Shown here: piece by piece, positions 22,696-31,937 of the stretch
Layout: each line of letters starts with the position of its first letter
Numbering within the stretch: position 1 is the stretch's first letter
Assembly (NCBI RefSeq): GCF_002159945.1
Contig: NZ_NFJQ01000002.1
Span: forward strand, 124,001 to 188,000
Direction of reading: 5' to 3'
From: Cloacibacillus sp. An23
GTDB taxonomy: Bacteria; Synergistota; Synergistia; Synergistales; Synergistaceae
Length of the DNA: 64,000 nt
The notes under the pieces: model-generated
Seen by the model: only the letters and a program-made list of their open reading frames with translations
Databases searched by the model: none
Told to the model about the DNA's origin: nothing
Translations under genes and position numbers: made by a program

Positions 22696-24083
22696 TGGAC
22701 GTGGACGAAGAGCGGCTTGTTTCTCTTGTCGAGCGGTGGCGGGCTTCGCCTTATGATTTCGTCGTGGAGTGTATCGGGGCGGCGCCTACGGAACAGCAGC
22801 GCGGGGTGCTCGAGGCTATGGCTTCGCCCGGCGCTCGCGTTTCTATACGCTCCGGCCACGGGACGGGCAAGTCTTGCCTTTTCGCGTGGATAGGGCTGTG
22901 GGGGATAACATGCTTCTGGGACGTCAAGATTCCCGCTACCGCCCCGACGGCCCACCAGCTTTCGGATATTATCTGGCCGGAGGTGGATAAGTGGCGCGCG
23001 CAGATGCTTGAGCCGTGGAGGTCGTGCGTAAGGATTAAGGGCGACAAGATTACGATGGAGGGAACGCCGGGCTTCATCGCGGCGCGCACGGGACGCAAGG
23101 AGAATCCCGAGGCGTTGCAGGGGTTTCACGCGGAGCACATGATTTTCCTTATCGACGAGGCTTCCGGTATTCCCGAGGTGGTTTTCGAGGTCGCGCGCGG
23201 CGCGCTTTCTACGGAGGGGGCGCGTATCCTTATGGCGGCGAACCCGACCAGGCTTACGGGGTATTTCTATAACTCTCATCATAAGAACCGCGACCTTTGG
23301 ACGCGCTTTCAGTTTTCGTGTCTGGATTCGCCGCGCGTCTCGCCGGCTTACGCGAAAGAGATAGCGGAGGAGTACGGCGAGGACAGCGATATGTACCGCG
23401 TGCGCGTTTTGGGCGAGTTTCCGCACGCTTCAGAGATGCAGTTTATGCCGGGGGACGTGGTGGAGGCCGCTATGGGCCGCCATCTGCGCGAGGAGATGTT
23501 CGATTTCGCGCCCGTCGTCATAGGCGTGGACGTGGCTATGTTCGGCGGGGACAGGAGCGTGGTCTTTCTGCGTCAGGGGCTTATGTCGAAGATTCTGTAT
23601 CAGAAGCGCGGGGTTAGGCCGGAGGAGCTGGCTTCGCGCGTGGCTATGTTCGAGGACGAGTATAAGGCCGACGCGGTTATCGTGGACGCTACGGGCGTGG
23701 GCGAGGCCGTTATGTCGAGCCTCCGGCTTATGAACCGTTCGCCTATCGCTTTTTACGCCGGCGAGAAGGCTTTGCTCGATAACTGCCACAACAGGCGCAC
23801 GGAGGTCTGGTACAGGATGCGGAAATGGTTTTACGAGGGCGGCGCTATACCGGACGACGGCGATTTGCGCGACGACCTTGTCGGGCCGGAATACAGCACG
23901 AACAGCCGCGGGCAGCTTCAGCTCGAGCGCAAGCAGGATATGAAGAAGCGCGGGCTTGCAAGCCCCGACCTTGCCGACGCTCTGGCGGTGACGTTCGGCG
24001 CGGAGGTGCGGAAGCGCGAGAGTCCGAAACGTTTTGCTTCGTCCGACTATACCGCGGACGAGGATTTCGACCTTTACGGATAG
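22692..24083 (+). CDS. terL: Terminase large subunit
   Basis: The 463-residue packaging motor has Walker A RSGHGTGKSC (about 53-62), Walker B FLIDEAS (about 150), and nuclease acidic residues in GVDVAMFGGDRSV and VIVDATGVGEAV. It pumps DNA into proheads and cuts it. It overlaps terS by four bases. The C-terminal tail is acidic (ADEDFDLYG), a motif repeated in the small gene that follows. Confidence 0.95.
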   Translation: MMDVDEERLVSLVERWRASPYDFVVECIGAAPTEQQRGVLEAMASPGARVSIRSGHGTGKSCLFAWIGLWGITCFWDVKIPATAPTAHQLSDIIWPEVDKWRAQMLEPWRSCVRIKGDKITMEGTPGFIAARTGRKENPEALQGFHAEHMIFLIDEASGIPEVVFEVARGALSTEGARILMAANPTRLTGYFYNSHHKNRDLWTRFQFSCLDSPRVSPAYAKEIAEEYGEDSDMYRVRVLGEFPHASEMQFMPGDVVEAAMGRHLREEMFDFAPVVIGVDVAMFGGDRSVVFLRQGLMSKILYQKRGVRPEELASRVAMFEDEYKADAVIVDATGVGEAVMSSLRLMNRSPIAFYAGEKALLDNCHNRRTEVWYRMRKWFYEGGAIPDDGDLRDDLVGPEYSTNSRGQLQLERKQDMKKRGLASPDLADALAVTFGAEVRKRESPKRFASSDYTADEDFDLYG

Positions 24084-24094
24084 GGGGCTGAACG

Positions 24095-24235
24095 ATGGGA
24101 CGCGAGGCGGATGTTTTTTCTTCGCTTGAGGCGGACGGGGCTTTTCGGTTTGTTCTGCCGAGGCTGCCGGACGGGGCGTATTTGTTTCCGCAGCCGGAGG
24201 CTTCGGTGGACGAGGATTTCGACGTTTATTCATAG
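24095..24235 (+). CDS. Small protein with terminase-like acidic tail
   Basis: The 46-residue frame sits 11 bases after terL. Its end, VDEDFDVYS, closely repeats the TerL end ADEDFDLYG. It may be a cofactor or competitor that binds what the TerL tail binds (for example the portal), or a relic of gene duplication. No homologue is known to me. Confidence 0.5.
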   Translation: MGREADVFSSLEADGAFRFVLPRLPDGAYLFPQPEASVDEDFDVYS

Positions 24236-24251
24236 AAAGGGGTGATTTGCC

Positions 24252-24479
24252 ATGTGCAGCAGCGGAGGCGGGAGTTATGAACCGACGCCGGTGCCTAAGG
24301 CCGTTCCCGGCACGACGAGCGTCGCGAGCGGGGCTACCGAGGAGAGCGATCTTTCGCTTTCACGGACGCTTGAGAAGCAGCGTAAGCGCAGGGGCGCGGC
24401 TGCGACTATACGAAACGAAGGCGGCGCCGGCGGCATTGAAAGCTCCGGCGGCGGTAAGAAGACGTTCGGCGGTGAATAG
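24252..24479 (+). CDS. Small virion-module protein, KQRKRRG family
   Basis: The 75-residue low-complexity protein has the core LEKQRKRRGAAATI and a lysine-glycine tail KKTFGGE, a pattern seen in small proteins next to podovirus portal genes. AAAGGGG precedes the ATG. Structural or assembly role, not known in detail. Confidence 0.6.
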   Translation: MCSSGGGSYEPTPVPKAVPGTTSVASGATEESDLSLSRTLEKQRKRRGAAATIRNEGGAGGIESSGGGKKTFGGE

Positions 24480-24481
24480 TT

Positions 24482-26140
24482 ATGGATTACGTTGCTTTAC
24501 GGCGCGGCCTTGAACAGAGGCGCGGCGCTCTTAAGACGGAGGCGTCGTTCATCGAGCCGCTGTGGCGCGACCTGCGCGATTATATCCATCCGTTTCGGGG
24601 GCGTTTTCCAGGCGAGCAGGCGAACAGGATTCTGCCGGACATGGGGCGCGTGCTTTCGAGCGTGCCTATGAAGGCGCGGTCCGTGCTTGTCGCGGGGCTT
24701 CAGAGCGGCCTTACTTCGCCGTCGCGGCAGTGGTATATGCTTTCGACGCACGACGCGGAGGCAAATTCCGACTGGGAGGTGCGCGCGTGGCTCGACGACG
24801 TTCACGAGCGCATGATGCGCGTTATGCAGGGGAGCAATTTCTATCACGCGCTGCATAACGTCTATGACGAGCTGGTTACCTTCGGAACTGGCGTGATGAT
24901 GATAGAGCCGGATTTCGAGAACGTCATTCGCTGCTCCACGCTGACATGCGGGCGGTATTGGCTCGGCGCTTCGAACGGGTACGACGTAGACTGCATTTAC
25001 CGGGATTTCTCGCTTACGGCGAAGCAGATGACGAGCCTTTTCGGAGAGGAGAAATGTTCGCAGGGAGTGCGCTACGCGGCGCGTAATTCGCCTTTTACGC
25101 AGTTTACGGTGCATCAGGCCATCGAGCCGGATTTTGAGAAGCTGACGAAAAAACCGTGGCGCTCCGTCTACTGGGAGGATTCGGGCGGAGGCGCATCGGC
25201 GGGAGTGCTTCGCGTGAAGGGCTACGGCTCTTTTCCAGCCATGACGCCGCGCTGGCACTGCGTGGACAGCGACACTTACGGCTACGGCCCAGGAGCCGAG
25301 GCTCTGCCCGACGCGAAGGAGCTGCGCATCCAGATACGTGACAGGGCCGTCGCGGTGCGCAAGCAGGTGGCTCCGCCGCTCGTGGCCGGCGAGACTCTGC
25401 GGCGCAGCAAGGTGCGGACGATGCCGAACGGCGTGACTTACGTCCCTGACGCGCAGCTTCAGCAGATTATCCCGCTGTATAACGTGAATCTGGATATCTC
25501 GGCTTTGCAGATGGTTATAACGGAGACTTGCAACGCGATACGCGGGACGATGTTTACGGATTTGTTTCTCATGCTTCAGAGCGGAGACGCGCCGCAGATG
25601 ACGGCTCGCGAGATTATAGAGCGGCACGAGGAGAAGATGCTTGTGCTCGGCCCCGTGCTTGCGAGGCTTGAGCGCGAGCTGCTTTCTCCTGCTATCGCGC
25701 GCATTTACGCGATTATGAACGAGTCGGGGCTCATCCCTCCCGCGCCGGAGGCTATTCGTGGGCAGGAGATAAACATCGAGTTCGTCTCTATTCTCGCGCA
25801 GGCGCAAAAGATGCAGGGGATGAAGCCTATCGAGCAGGGGGTAAGCTTCGTCGGCTCTCTCGTGCAGGCTTTCCCCGAAGCGGCGGACGCCCTCGACGTG
25901 GACGAGACTATCCGCGAGTACTGCAAGCTGTCTGGCGCTCCGGCGAAGATGCTGCGCGACCCGAAGGCGGTGGAGGCTCTGCGCGAGCAGAGGCGTCAGG
26001 CTATGGCGCGTCAGGAGCAGGCTATGGAGGCGCAGCAGGCCGTCCAGTCCGCCCAGCAGGCGGCGCAGGGCGCGAAGCTGCTTTCGGAGACGGACGTGCG
26101 GCCTAATTCGGCGCTTTCCGCCGTTATGGGCGGCCCATAG
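24482..26140 (+). CDS. Portal protein (head-tail connector)
   Basis: The 552-residue protein matches the T7/BPP-1-type connector: N-terminal WRDLRDYIHPFRGRF, VPMKARSVLVAGLQSGLTSPSRQWYML, a central PPLVAG region, and a glutamine-rich C-terminal coil (RQAMARQEQAMEAQQAVQSAQQ). Twelve copies form the ring through which DNA is packaged and ejected. Confidence 0.92.
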   Translation: MDYVALRRGLEQRRGALKTEASFIEPLWRDLRDYIHPFRGRFPGEQANRILPDMGRVLSSVPMKARSVLVAGLQSGLTSPSRQWYMLSTHDAEANSDWEVRAWLDDVHERMMRVMQGSNFYHALHNVYDELVTFGTGVMMIEPDFENVIRCSTLTCGRYWLGASNGYDVDCIYRDFSLTAKQMTSLFGEEKCSQGVRYAARNSPFTQFTVHQAIEPDFEKLTKKPWRSVYWEDSGGGASAGVLRVKGYGSFPAMTPRWHCVDSDTYGYGPGAEALPDAKELRIQIRDRAVAVRKQVAPPLVAGETLRRSKVRTMPNGVTYVPDAQLQQIIPLYNVNLDISALQMVITETCNAIRGTMFTDLFLMLQSGDAPQMTAREIIERHEEKMLVLGPVLARLERELLSPAIARIYAIMNESGLIPPAPEAIRGQEINIEFVSILAQAQKMQGMKPIEQGVSFVGSLVQAFPEAADALDVDETIREYCKLSGAPAKMLRDPKAVEALREQRRQAMARQEQAMEAQQAVQSAQQAAQGAKLLSETDVRPNSALSAVMGGP

Positions 26141-26151
26141 GAGGCGAAGGC

Positions 26152-26490
26152 ATGAATAAGGATGAAGCGTTCCGACTGGAACGGCTGAAAGGTGAAGCGA
26201 AGCTCGCGTCCGCTCTTCTGGCTCTGCCGGAGGGGCGGATTTTTTGCGGCCTTCTGCTTGAGGAGACGGGGTTTCTGCGTAATTCAGCGAGGGATTCGCC
26301 GACGCCGGGGGACACGTATTTCCGCGAGGGCGAGCGCAACGTGGGCCAGCGGGTGTTCGAGCTGCTTTGGCGCGCGGGCGGGGCCGCTCCGCTTTCCTGT
26401 ATGGCGGAGTACGGCGAGTGGCTCGCGCAGGTCGAGGAGCGCTCGCTCGCCGTTTCTAAGGGCGAAGGGAACGCTGTGTATGAATGTTAG
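26152..26490 (+). CDS. Bbp19-like phage protein
   Basis: The 112-residue protein has the family pattern ALPEGRIFCGLLLEETGFLRNSARD...YFREGERNVGQRVFELLW. This family sits between portal and capsid genes in BPP-1-like phages. Function unknown. Confidence 0.75.
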   Translation: MNKDEAFRLERLKGEAKLASALLALPEGRIFCGLLLEETGFLRNSARDSPTPGDTYFREGERNVGQRVFELLWRAGGAAPLSCMAEYGEWLAQVEERSLAVSKGEGNAVYEC

Positions 26491-26504
26491 AAAGGGGAAT
26501 TTTT

Positions 26505-27179
26505 ATGGCTGATGAGAATGTGAACGCGGCTGTGAACGAGACGCCGCCCGAAACGCAGAACGCAGAGGTTCCGCAGTCCGGCGGGGACGACGACGGTTCG
26601 CTGCTTACGGAGGGGCTTGAGGCCGCCGGAGACGGGAGCACGAAGGAGAGCGCAGAGGGCGCGGCTGAAAAAACCGCCGTAAAGGATGAGGCTTCAGCGC
26701 CCGAGGTTCCCGAGAGGTACGAGCTTAAGATGCCGGATGGCTGGACGCTCGACGAGGAGGGGCTCGCAGAGCTCACTCCTATTATGCACGAGCTCAAGGC
26801 TTCGAACGAGCAGGTGCAGGCAGTCGCCGACCTTTATATAAGGCGTATGTCGGCGGCGCGCGAGAGGCAGATGGCGGCCGAGCGCGAGACTGTGAAGAGC
26901 TGGCGCGAGGAGCTGAAGAACGACGCAGAGATAGGCGGCGCAAAGTACGAGGAGAATCTCGCTTCGGTGAAGAAGATGCTTATCAAGTACGGGAGCGAGG
27001 ATTTTTACAACTATCTCGACGATTCGGGCCTGGGTAATTATCCGCCGTTCGTGAAGGTCATGGTGAAGATAGCGAGGGAGCTTGAGGACGACCGGTTCGT
27101 CCCGGGTGCCGCCGCTTCTTCCGACGAGCCTGCCGCGGCGGCGGCGAAGATGATTTTCGATAAATCTCTCAAGGACTAG
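26505..27179 (+). CDS. Capsid scaffolding protein
   Basis: The 224-residue protein is acidic and disordered for the first 75 residues and then mainly helical (LTPIMHELKASNEQVQAVADLYIRRM...). Length, composition and place directly before the capsid gene are those of podovirus scaffolds. The start is at the ATG after GAAAGGGG; an earlier in-frame codon overlaps the previous gene. Confidence 0.75.
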   Translation: MADENVNAAVNETPPETQNAEVPQSGGDDDGSLLTEGLEAAGDGSTKESAEGAAEKTAVKDEASAPEVPERYELKMPDGWTLDEEGLAELTPIMHELKASNEQVQAVADLYIRRMSAARERQMAAERETVKSWREELKNDAEIGGAKYEENLASVKKMLIKYGSEDFYNYLDDSGLGNYPPFVKVMVKIARELEDDRFVPGAAASSDEPAAAAAKMIFDKSLKD

Positions 27180-27192
27180 GAGGCAGAAAGTT

Positions 27193-28200
27193 ATGAGCAT
27201 TATCGGAGGCACGAGCCTTTCGCTTATGGATGTCGCACGCCGCACGGACGGCGACGGCAAGATTGCAAAGATCGTGGAGATTCTTTCGGAGCAGAACAGC
27301 ATTCTCGAGGATATGATGTTCGAGCAGTGCAATAACGGCATGGTTCACAGGACGACGGTGCGCACGGGGCTGCCGGCGGGGACGTGGCGCAGGCTTTACG
27401 GCGGCGTGCAGTCGGAGAAGAGTACGACGGAGCAGATTCAGGACGCATGCGGCATGCTTGAGACTTACAGCAAGGTGGACAAGGCTCTCGCGGATATGTC
27501 GCCGGACAAGGGGGCTTTTCTGCTTTCGGAGTCGGTCGCTTTTCTTGAGGGGCTTTCGCAGACTATGGCTGATACTCTCATCTACGGGAACGAGAAGAAC
27601 GACAAGGCTAAGTTCACCGGGCTCGCGGCGCGCTACGGCACTCTTTCGACGGACGAGCGGAAGATCGGCTTCAACGTTATCAGCGGAGGCGGCTCCGGGA
27701 CGGACAATACTTCGATTTACGTCCTTAACTGGGGGAGCCAGACTATGCACGGCCTTTATCCGAAGGGGTCGAAGGCGGGCGTCACTGTAGACGACAGGGG
27801 ACAGCAGACTGTGCAGGATAAGGACGGGAACGACTTCGAGGCTTACGTCACGCATTATAAGTGGGATATGGGCTTCTGCGTGCGCGACTGGCGTTACGGC
27901 GTGCGTATCGCGAATATCGACGTCTCCGACCTCGCGAACGCGGGCGAGAGCGGGTATTCGGGCGCGAATCTCATAAATCTGCTTATTAAGGCGTTCGGCA
28001 AGTTCCCGAAGGCGGATATGGGCCGCCGCGTCATCTACTGCAACCGCACCGTCATGACGGCGCTGAATCTTATGGTGGCGAATCACGAGACTGCGGCGCT
28101 GAAGATAGACGAGGTCGGCGGAAAGCCCGTAACGAAGTTCTGGGGAGTGCCTATCCGCCAGGTGGACGCGATCCGCAACGACGAGGCCGCAGTGGCCTAG
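27193..28200 (+). CDS. Major capsid protein
   Basis: The 335-residue protein resembles the BPP-1-type HK97-fold capsid: N-terminal SLMDVARRTDGDGKIAKIVEILSEQNSILEDMMFEQCN, RTGLPAGTWRRLYGG, a middle KWDMGFCVRDWRYGVRIANIDVSDL, and C-terminal GGKPVTKFWGVPIRQVDAI. It forms the icosahedral shell. GGAGG precedes the ATG. Confidence 0.9.
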   Translation: MSIIGGTSLSLMDVARRTDGDGKIAKIVEILSEQNSILEDMMFEQCNNGMVHRTTVRTGLPAGTWRRLYGGVQSEKSTTEQIQDACGMLETYSKVDKALADMSPDKGAFLLSESVAFLEGLSQTMADTLIYGNEKNDKAKFTGLAARYGTLSTDERKIGFNVISGGGSGTDNTSIYVLNWGSQTMHGLYPKGSKAGVTVDDRGQQTVQDKDGNDFEAYVTHYKWDMGFCVRDWRYGVRIANIDVSDLANAGESGYSGANLINLLIKAFGKFPKADMGRRVIYCNRTVMTALNLMVANHETAALKIDEVGGKPVTKFWGVPIRQVDAIRNDEAAVA

Positions 28201-28215
28201 GAAGGAGTGTTTTGC

Positions 28216-28611
28216 ATGATTCTGGATTCTAATCTTGTGCTCTGCGAGGGGCTTGCGCTTTCGACTGCGGGGGCTTCGGACATTCTCGACCTTACGGAGG
28301 GCGGAGATACGCTCGGCAGCGAGCTGCTTATCGTCTGCCAGTGCAGCGAGGCTGCTGCCGGAGGGACGAGTTTCGAGGTAGCTATACAGACTGACGATGA
28401 TTCGGCCTTTTCGTCGGCGAAGACGCTTTTCAGCTCCGGCGATATTCTGACGGCGGAGGCCGCCGCCGGCGCGAAGCTGTTCGCGGTGCGCGTGCCGCGA
28501 GGCGCGGAGCGTTATCTGCGCGCGAACGTGACGGCTTCGGGGAGTTTTACCGGCGGCAAGCTGGATATTTTCCTTGTCGAGGGCGATACGCACAGCTGGG
28601 AGGATATTTAA
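28216..28611 (+). CDS. Bbp16-like capsid cement protein
   Basis: The 131-residue protein begins MILDSNLVLCEGLALSTAGASDILDL and is beta-rich throughout, as are the cement proteins that follow the capsid gene in BPP-1-like phages. GAAGGAG supports the ATG at 28216. Confidence 0.75.
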   Translation: MILDSNLVLCEGLALSTAGASDILDLTEGGDTLGSELLIVCQCSEAAAGGTSFEVAIQTDDDSAFSSAKTLFSSGDILTAEAAAGAKLFAVRVPRGAERYLRANVTASGSFTGGKLDIFLVEGDTHSWEDI

Positions 28612-28615
28612 CCGG

Positions 28616-28642
28616 AGGCGGGGAATTTTCCCCGCCTTTTTG
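28616..28642 (+). terminator. Terminator after the head genes
   Basis: AGGCGGGGA and TCCCCGCCT pair and are followed by TTTTT immediately after the cement-protein stop. It would reduce transcription into the tail genes. Confidence 0.85.
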
Positions 28643-28658
28643 ACTGTTATTGAAAAGG

Positions 28659-28682
28659 GGACGCTCTGCGTCTCTTTTTTTA
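28659..28682 (+). terminator. Second short terminator-like hairpin
   Basis: GACGC and GCGTC pair around TCT and are followed by TCTTTTTTT. It is in tandem with the hairpin at 28616. Confidence 0.6.
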
Positions 28683-28705
28683 TGACTGTCGAGGGAGTGA
28701 TTTTT

Positions 28706-29314
28706 ATGGAGAACGCGGCTGGTTCGGGCGTCGAGAACGCAGTTTCCATATGTAACAGGGCGCTGTGTTTGGTGGGCGGCACTAGGATGATTTCGTCTCT
28801 GCTTGAGGCCTCTACGGAGGCGGCTCTGTGTTCGTCGGTCTACGGCGCCGCTTTGCGCTCGATGCTTGCGGAGCATCCGTGGCTGTGGTGCCGCGCCGCG
28901 GATGCTCTTCCGCCGGAGGCGGAGGTAAAGGTCCCGGGTTTTAAGTATGCCTACGGCTTTCCGGCTAACTGTCTTTATCTGCATAGGGTTTTCAACGAGG
29001 AGACGGAGAGCGGGCTTTTCCGTCAGTTTACTGTGAGCGGAAAACGGATGATTTTCACTGACCTTTATCAGGGTTATGCGGAATATACGAAGCTGCCGGC
29101 GGAGGATATTTTCCCGCCGCTTTTTGCCGAGGCTCTCGCCTGGCGCATCGCTATGGAGCTTTCTGTGGCGCTTTCGGGCGGGAATATTAACAAGCGAGAG
29201 CATCTCGCGAATTTCTACCGCGAGGCGGTCGGTAACGCCGCTGCCGCAGACGCGAACGAGAGCATGGAGGCTGCGCGCGTATGGGGCGACGAATATCTGA
29301 AGGCGAGGTCGTAG
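28706..29314 (+). CDS. Tail adaptor (T7 tubular protein A-like)
   Basis: The 202-residue protein reads AVSICNRALCLVGGTRMISSLLEASTEAALCSSVYGAALRSMLAEHPWLWCR, typical of T7 gp11-type adaptors that join portal and nozzle. GAGGGAGTG precedes the ATG at 28706. Confidence 0.85.
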   Translation: MENAAGSGVENAVSICNRALCLVGGTRMISSLLEASTEAALCSSVYGAALRSMLAEHPWLWCRAADALPPEAEVKVPGFKYAYGFPANCLYLHRVFNEETESGLFRQFTVSGKRMIFTDLYQGYAEYTKLPAEDIFPPLFAEALAWRIAMELSVALSGGNINKREHLANFYREAVGNAAAADANESMEAARVWGDEYLKARS

Positions 29315-29318
29315 GCGC

Positions 29319-30851
29319 ATGAGCATTTATACGATACAGACTTCTTTCGCCACTGGCGAGATTTCGCCGTCGCTTTACGGGCGGCCCGACCTTGCGAAGT
29401 ATTCGGCGGGGCTTGCGAGGTGCGAGAATTTTATAATCCATCCGCACGGAGGCGTCTCGAAGCGTCCCGGGATGAGGTTTGTCGCGAAGGCTAAGGGGCG
29501 CTGCCGCCTCGTGGAGTTTGAGTATTCCATAGACCAGAGCTATGTGCTTGAGTTCGGGAATAAGTATGTGCGTTTTTTCCGCGGCGGCGCGCAGATTATG
29601 AGCGGCGGCTCGCCTTACGAGCTTGTTACTCCTTATCTTGAGGCTGACCTCGACGGGCTTTCTTTCACGCAGTCGGCGGACGTGCTTTATATCGTGCATA
29701 AGGATTACAGGCCGATGGAGCTTTACCGCGTGAGCGACGCGGTATGGAAGCTGGAAGATTTTGCTTTCAGCGGCGGGCCGTTCCGCAATAAGACGGCGGC
29801 GCAGGATGATATTACTCTCGCGCTTTCGGCGAAGTCGGGGAGCAATGTGACGATGACGGCCTCGTCTGCGCTTTTTGAGTCGGGGCACGTCGGAGCTTTG
29901 TTTTCGCTGACGCATCACGTGGACGAGGTTATGGTGAAGTCGTCGGGGGATTCCGGCGGAGTATGGACGGAGACGACGATTTATGGACTTCAAAATACCT
30001 CTGAAGTCGGAGGCGGTGTTTTCTCTCGAAGGTTCATTTGCCAGACCGATACGCAGCGTGAACAGTTTGTTGTTGGACGCCAGGTTCTTTTCGGAAGTCT
30101 GAGTTCCGTCGTTACCTCTGTCAACGGCGATGTGATCGAGTTCTCTCCTTCTCCGACATGGCAGGAGGGGGATATATCCTGCAAGGTCCTTATGCCATCT
30201 TCGTCAGGATGGCCGCTTGAGGTTACCGCATATAAGGAGTGGAGGCTTGAGTCTGGCGGCTTTTGGGGCGGCGAGGTTGTGCTCGAATACTGGGACGCGG
30301 ACGAGAATGCCTGGGTGAAGTATAAGACTTATATCTCGCAGGCTTACGACGAGGGAACGACCTCAAGCTGCGGGAATGCGAAGAATTACAGCGACCAGGA
30401 TACGGTGGAGGAGCCGACGAAGCTGAGGCTGCGCGCCGTTTCTTTTACTTCGTTCGTGCCGGAGGGAAATTCCGAGGAGGACCGAGGCTATTTCCAGCTC
30501 GTCGCCATGGCGGGCTATCATAAGGCTGTCGCGCGCGTCGTTTCCGTCTCTTCGCCTACTTCGGCGGTCGTCTCTCTTGAGATTGAGGCGGCTTCGACGC
30601 GCGCGACGCTGAACTGGCAGGAGGGCTCGTGGAGCGACGTGCTTGGCTGGCCCTCGGCTGTCGGGTTTTATCAGGAGCGGCTCGCCATGGGGGCGACGCG
30701 CGAAGAGCCGCAGAGCTGGTGGCTGTCTGCGGTGGGCGATTATTACGATTTCAGCGTTTCGCTCGACGTGCTGGACGACGAGGCCGTCTCTGGGACGCTT
30801 GTGTCGCGCAAGCTTTACGATATAAATTATTTCGTTTCGACGAATAAATAA
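29319..30851 (+). CDS. Tail nozzle protein, N-terminal part (frameshifted gene)
   Basis: The 510-residue frame is the first half of a T7 gp12/BPP-1-type nozzle: MSIYTIQTSFATGEISPSLYGRPDLAKYSAGLARCENFIIHPHGGVSKRPGMRF. It ends early at FVSTNK-stop. The rest of the protein continues at once in the +1 frame (LLIMTSGGEWLLSPG). AATAAATA at 30843-30850 looks like a 4-bp tandem duplication; removing one copy restores one frame of about 870 residues. Confidence 0.88.
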   Translation: MSIYTIQTSFATGEISPSLYGRPDLAKYSAGLARCENFIIHPHGGVSKRPGMRFVAKAKGRCRLVEFEYSIDQSYVLEFGNKYVRFFRGGAQIMSGGSPYELVTPYLEADLDGLSFTQSADVLYIVHKDYRPMELYRVSDAVWKLEDFAFSGGPFRNKTAAQDDITLALSAKSGSNVTMTASSALFESGHVGALFSLTHHVDEVMVKSSGDSGGVWTETTIYGLQNTSEVGGGVFSRRFICQTDTQREQFVVGRQVLFGSLSSVVTSVNGDVIEFSPSPTWQEGDISCKVLMPSSSGWPLEVTAYKEWRLESGGFWGGEVVLEYWDADENAWVKYKTYISQAYDEGTTSSCGNAKNYSDQDTVEEPTKLRLRAVSFTSFVPEGNSEEDRGYFQLVAMAGYHKAVARVVSVSSPTSAVVSLEIEAASTRATLNWQEGSWSDVLGWPSAVGFYQERLAMGATREEPQSWWLSAVGDYYDFSVSLDVLDDEAVSGTLVSRKLYDINYFVSTNK

Positions 30852-30861
30852 GCTGCTTATT

Positions 30862-31935
30862 ATGACGTCGGGCGGCGAGTGGCTGCTTTCGCCCGGGGCC
30901 GCCGGCGGGGCGCTGACGCCTTCGAACGTTGAGGTCGGGCTTCAGGGGAACCGCGGATGCGCGCGCATCGAGCCTATCGTCATTGGAAATATGGTACTGT
31001 TCGTGCAGTCGCGCGGGCTGCGTATCCGCGACCTTGGATATGAATATGTCTCGGACAGTTATACGGGGACGGACCTGACGATGCTTGCGCGCCATCTGTT
31101 CGAGCGCTGGACTATTAAGGACTGGGCTTTTGCTCAGGAGCCGGATTCGATGTGCTGGACCGTTATGAGCGACGGCTCGCTTATTGCGCTGACTTATATC
31201 CGCGAGCAGGAGGTCGTCGCCTGGGGGCGTTTTCCAACGGATGGCTTTGCCGAGTCCGTCGCGGCGGTCGTTTCCGAGGGCGTGGACGACGTTTATCTCT
31301 GCGTCAGGCGCGGGGATGAGCGGTTTATCGAGCTGCTTTCGCCTGCGGAGGCTTTTTCTCCAGAGGAGGCTTTCTTCGTGGACGCGGGGATCACCGCGCG
31401 TTTTGAGACGCCTTCGCGCGAGGTCTCCGGCCTTTCGCATCTTGAGGGTCGCGAGGTTGTGTGTCTTGCTGACGGGAACGTTATCGAGGGGCTGACGGTC
31501 GAGAACGGCAAGGTCGTTTTGCCTCATGCGGCTTCCGTCGTACACGTCGGGCTTCCTTATGCGGCGCTGCTTGAGACGCTCGAGCTTGTCTACGGACGTC
31601 AGGACGGCACGCAGCTTACGAGGAAGTCGCGTATTTCTTCGGTTACGGCGCGTGTGGAGCGTACGCGGGGGCTTTTTATCGGGACGGAGGTTTCGCAGAA
31701 AAGTCCGCGCGATACTTCAGACAGAACCGGGCTGACTGCGGTCGAGGAAGGGCTTCTGTCGGAGGCCCCGCAGAGGACGGACGAGCGTTATAACGAGCCT
31801 GTCGGACTTTATACGAAGGATTATAAGCTGCATCTGTCGAGCGGCTGGGGACAGGGGCGCATTACGTGCTGGGCGCCTTATCCGCTGCCCTGTTCCATTC
31901 TCGCGCTTGTCGCCGAAGTGGAGACGGGGGGATAG
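30862..31935 (+). CDS. Tail nozzle protein, C-terminal part (frameshifted gene)
   Basis: The 357-residue frame begins in the middle of a conserved block (MTSGGEWLLSPGAAGGALTPSNVEVGLQGNRG) that in related nozzles directly follows the sequence lost at 30851. It has its own ATG but no strong ribosome site, so a stable separate product is doubtful. If the shift is real, the prophage may be unable to make tails. Confidence 0.85.
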   Translation: MTSGGEWLLSPGAAGGALTPSNVEVGLQGNRGCARIEPIVIGNMVLFVQSRGLRIRDLGYEYVSDSYTGTDLTMLARHLFERWTIKDWAFAQEPDSMCWTVMSDGSLIALTYIREQEVVAWGRFPTDGFAESVAAVVSEGVDDVYLCVRRGDERFIELLSPAEAFSPEEAFFVDAGITARFETPSREVSGLSHLEGREVVCLADGNVIEGLTVENGKVVLPHAASVVHVGLPYAALLETLELVYGRQDGTQLTRKSRISSVTARVERTRGLFIGTEVSQKSPRDTSDRTGLTAVEEGLLSEAPQRTDERYNEPVGLYTKDYKLHLSSGWGQGRITCWAPYPLPCSILALVAEVETGG

Positions 31936-31937
31936 TC

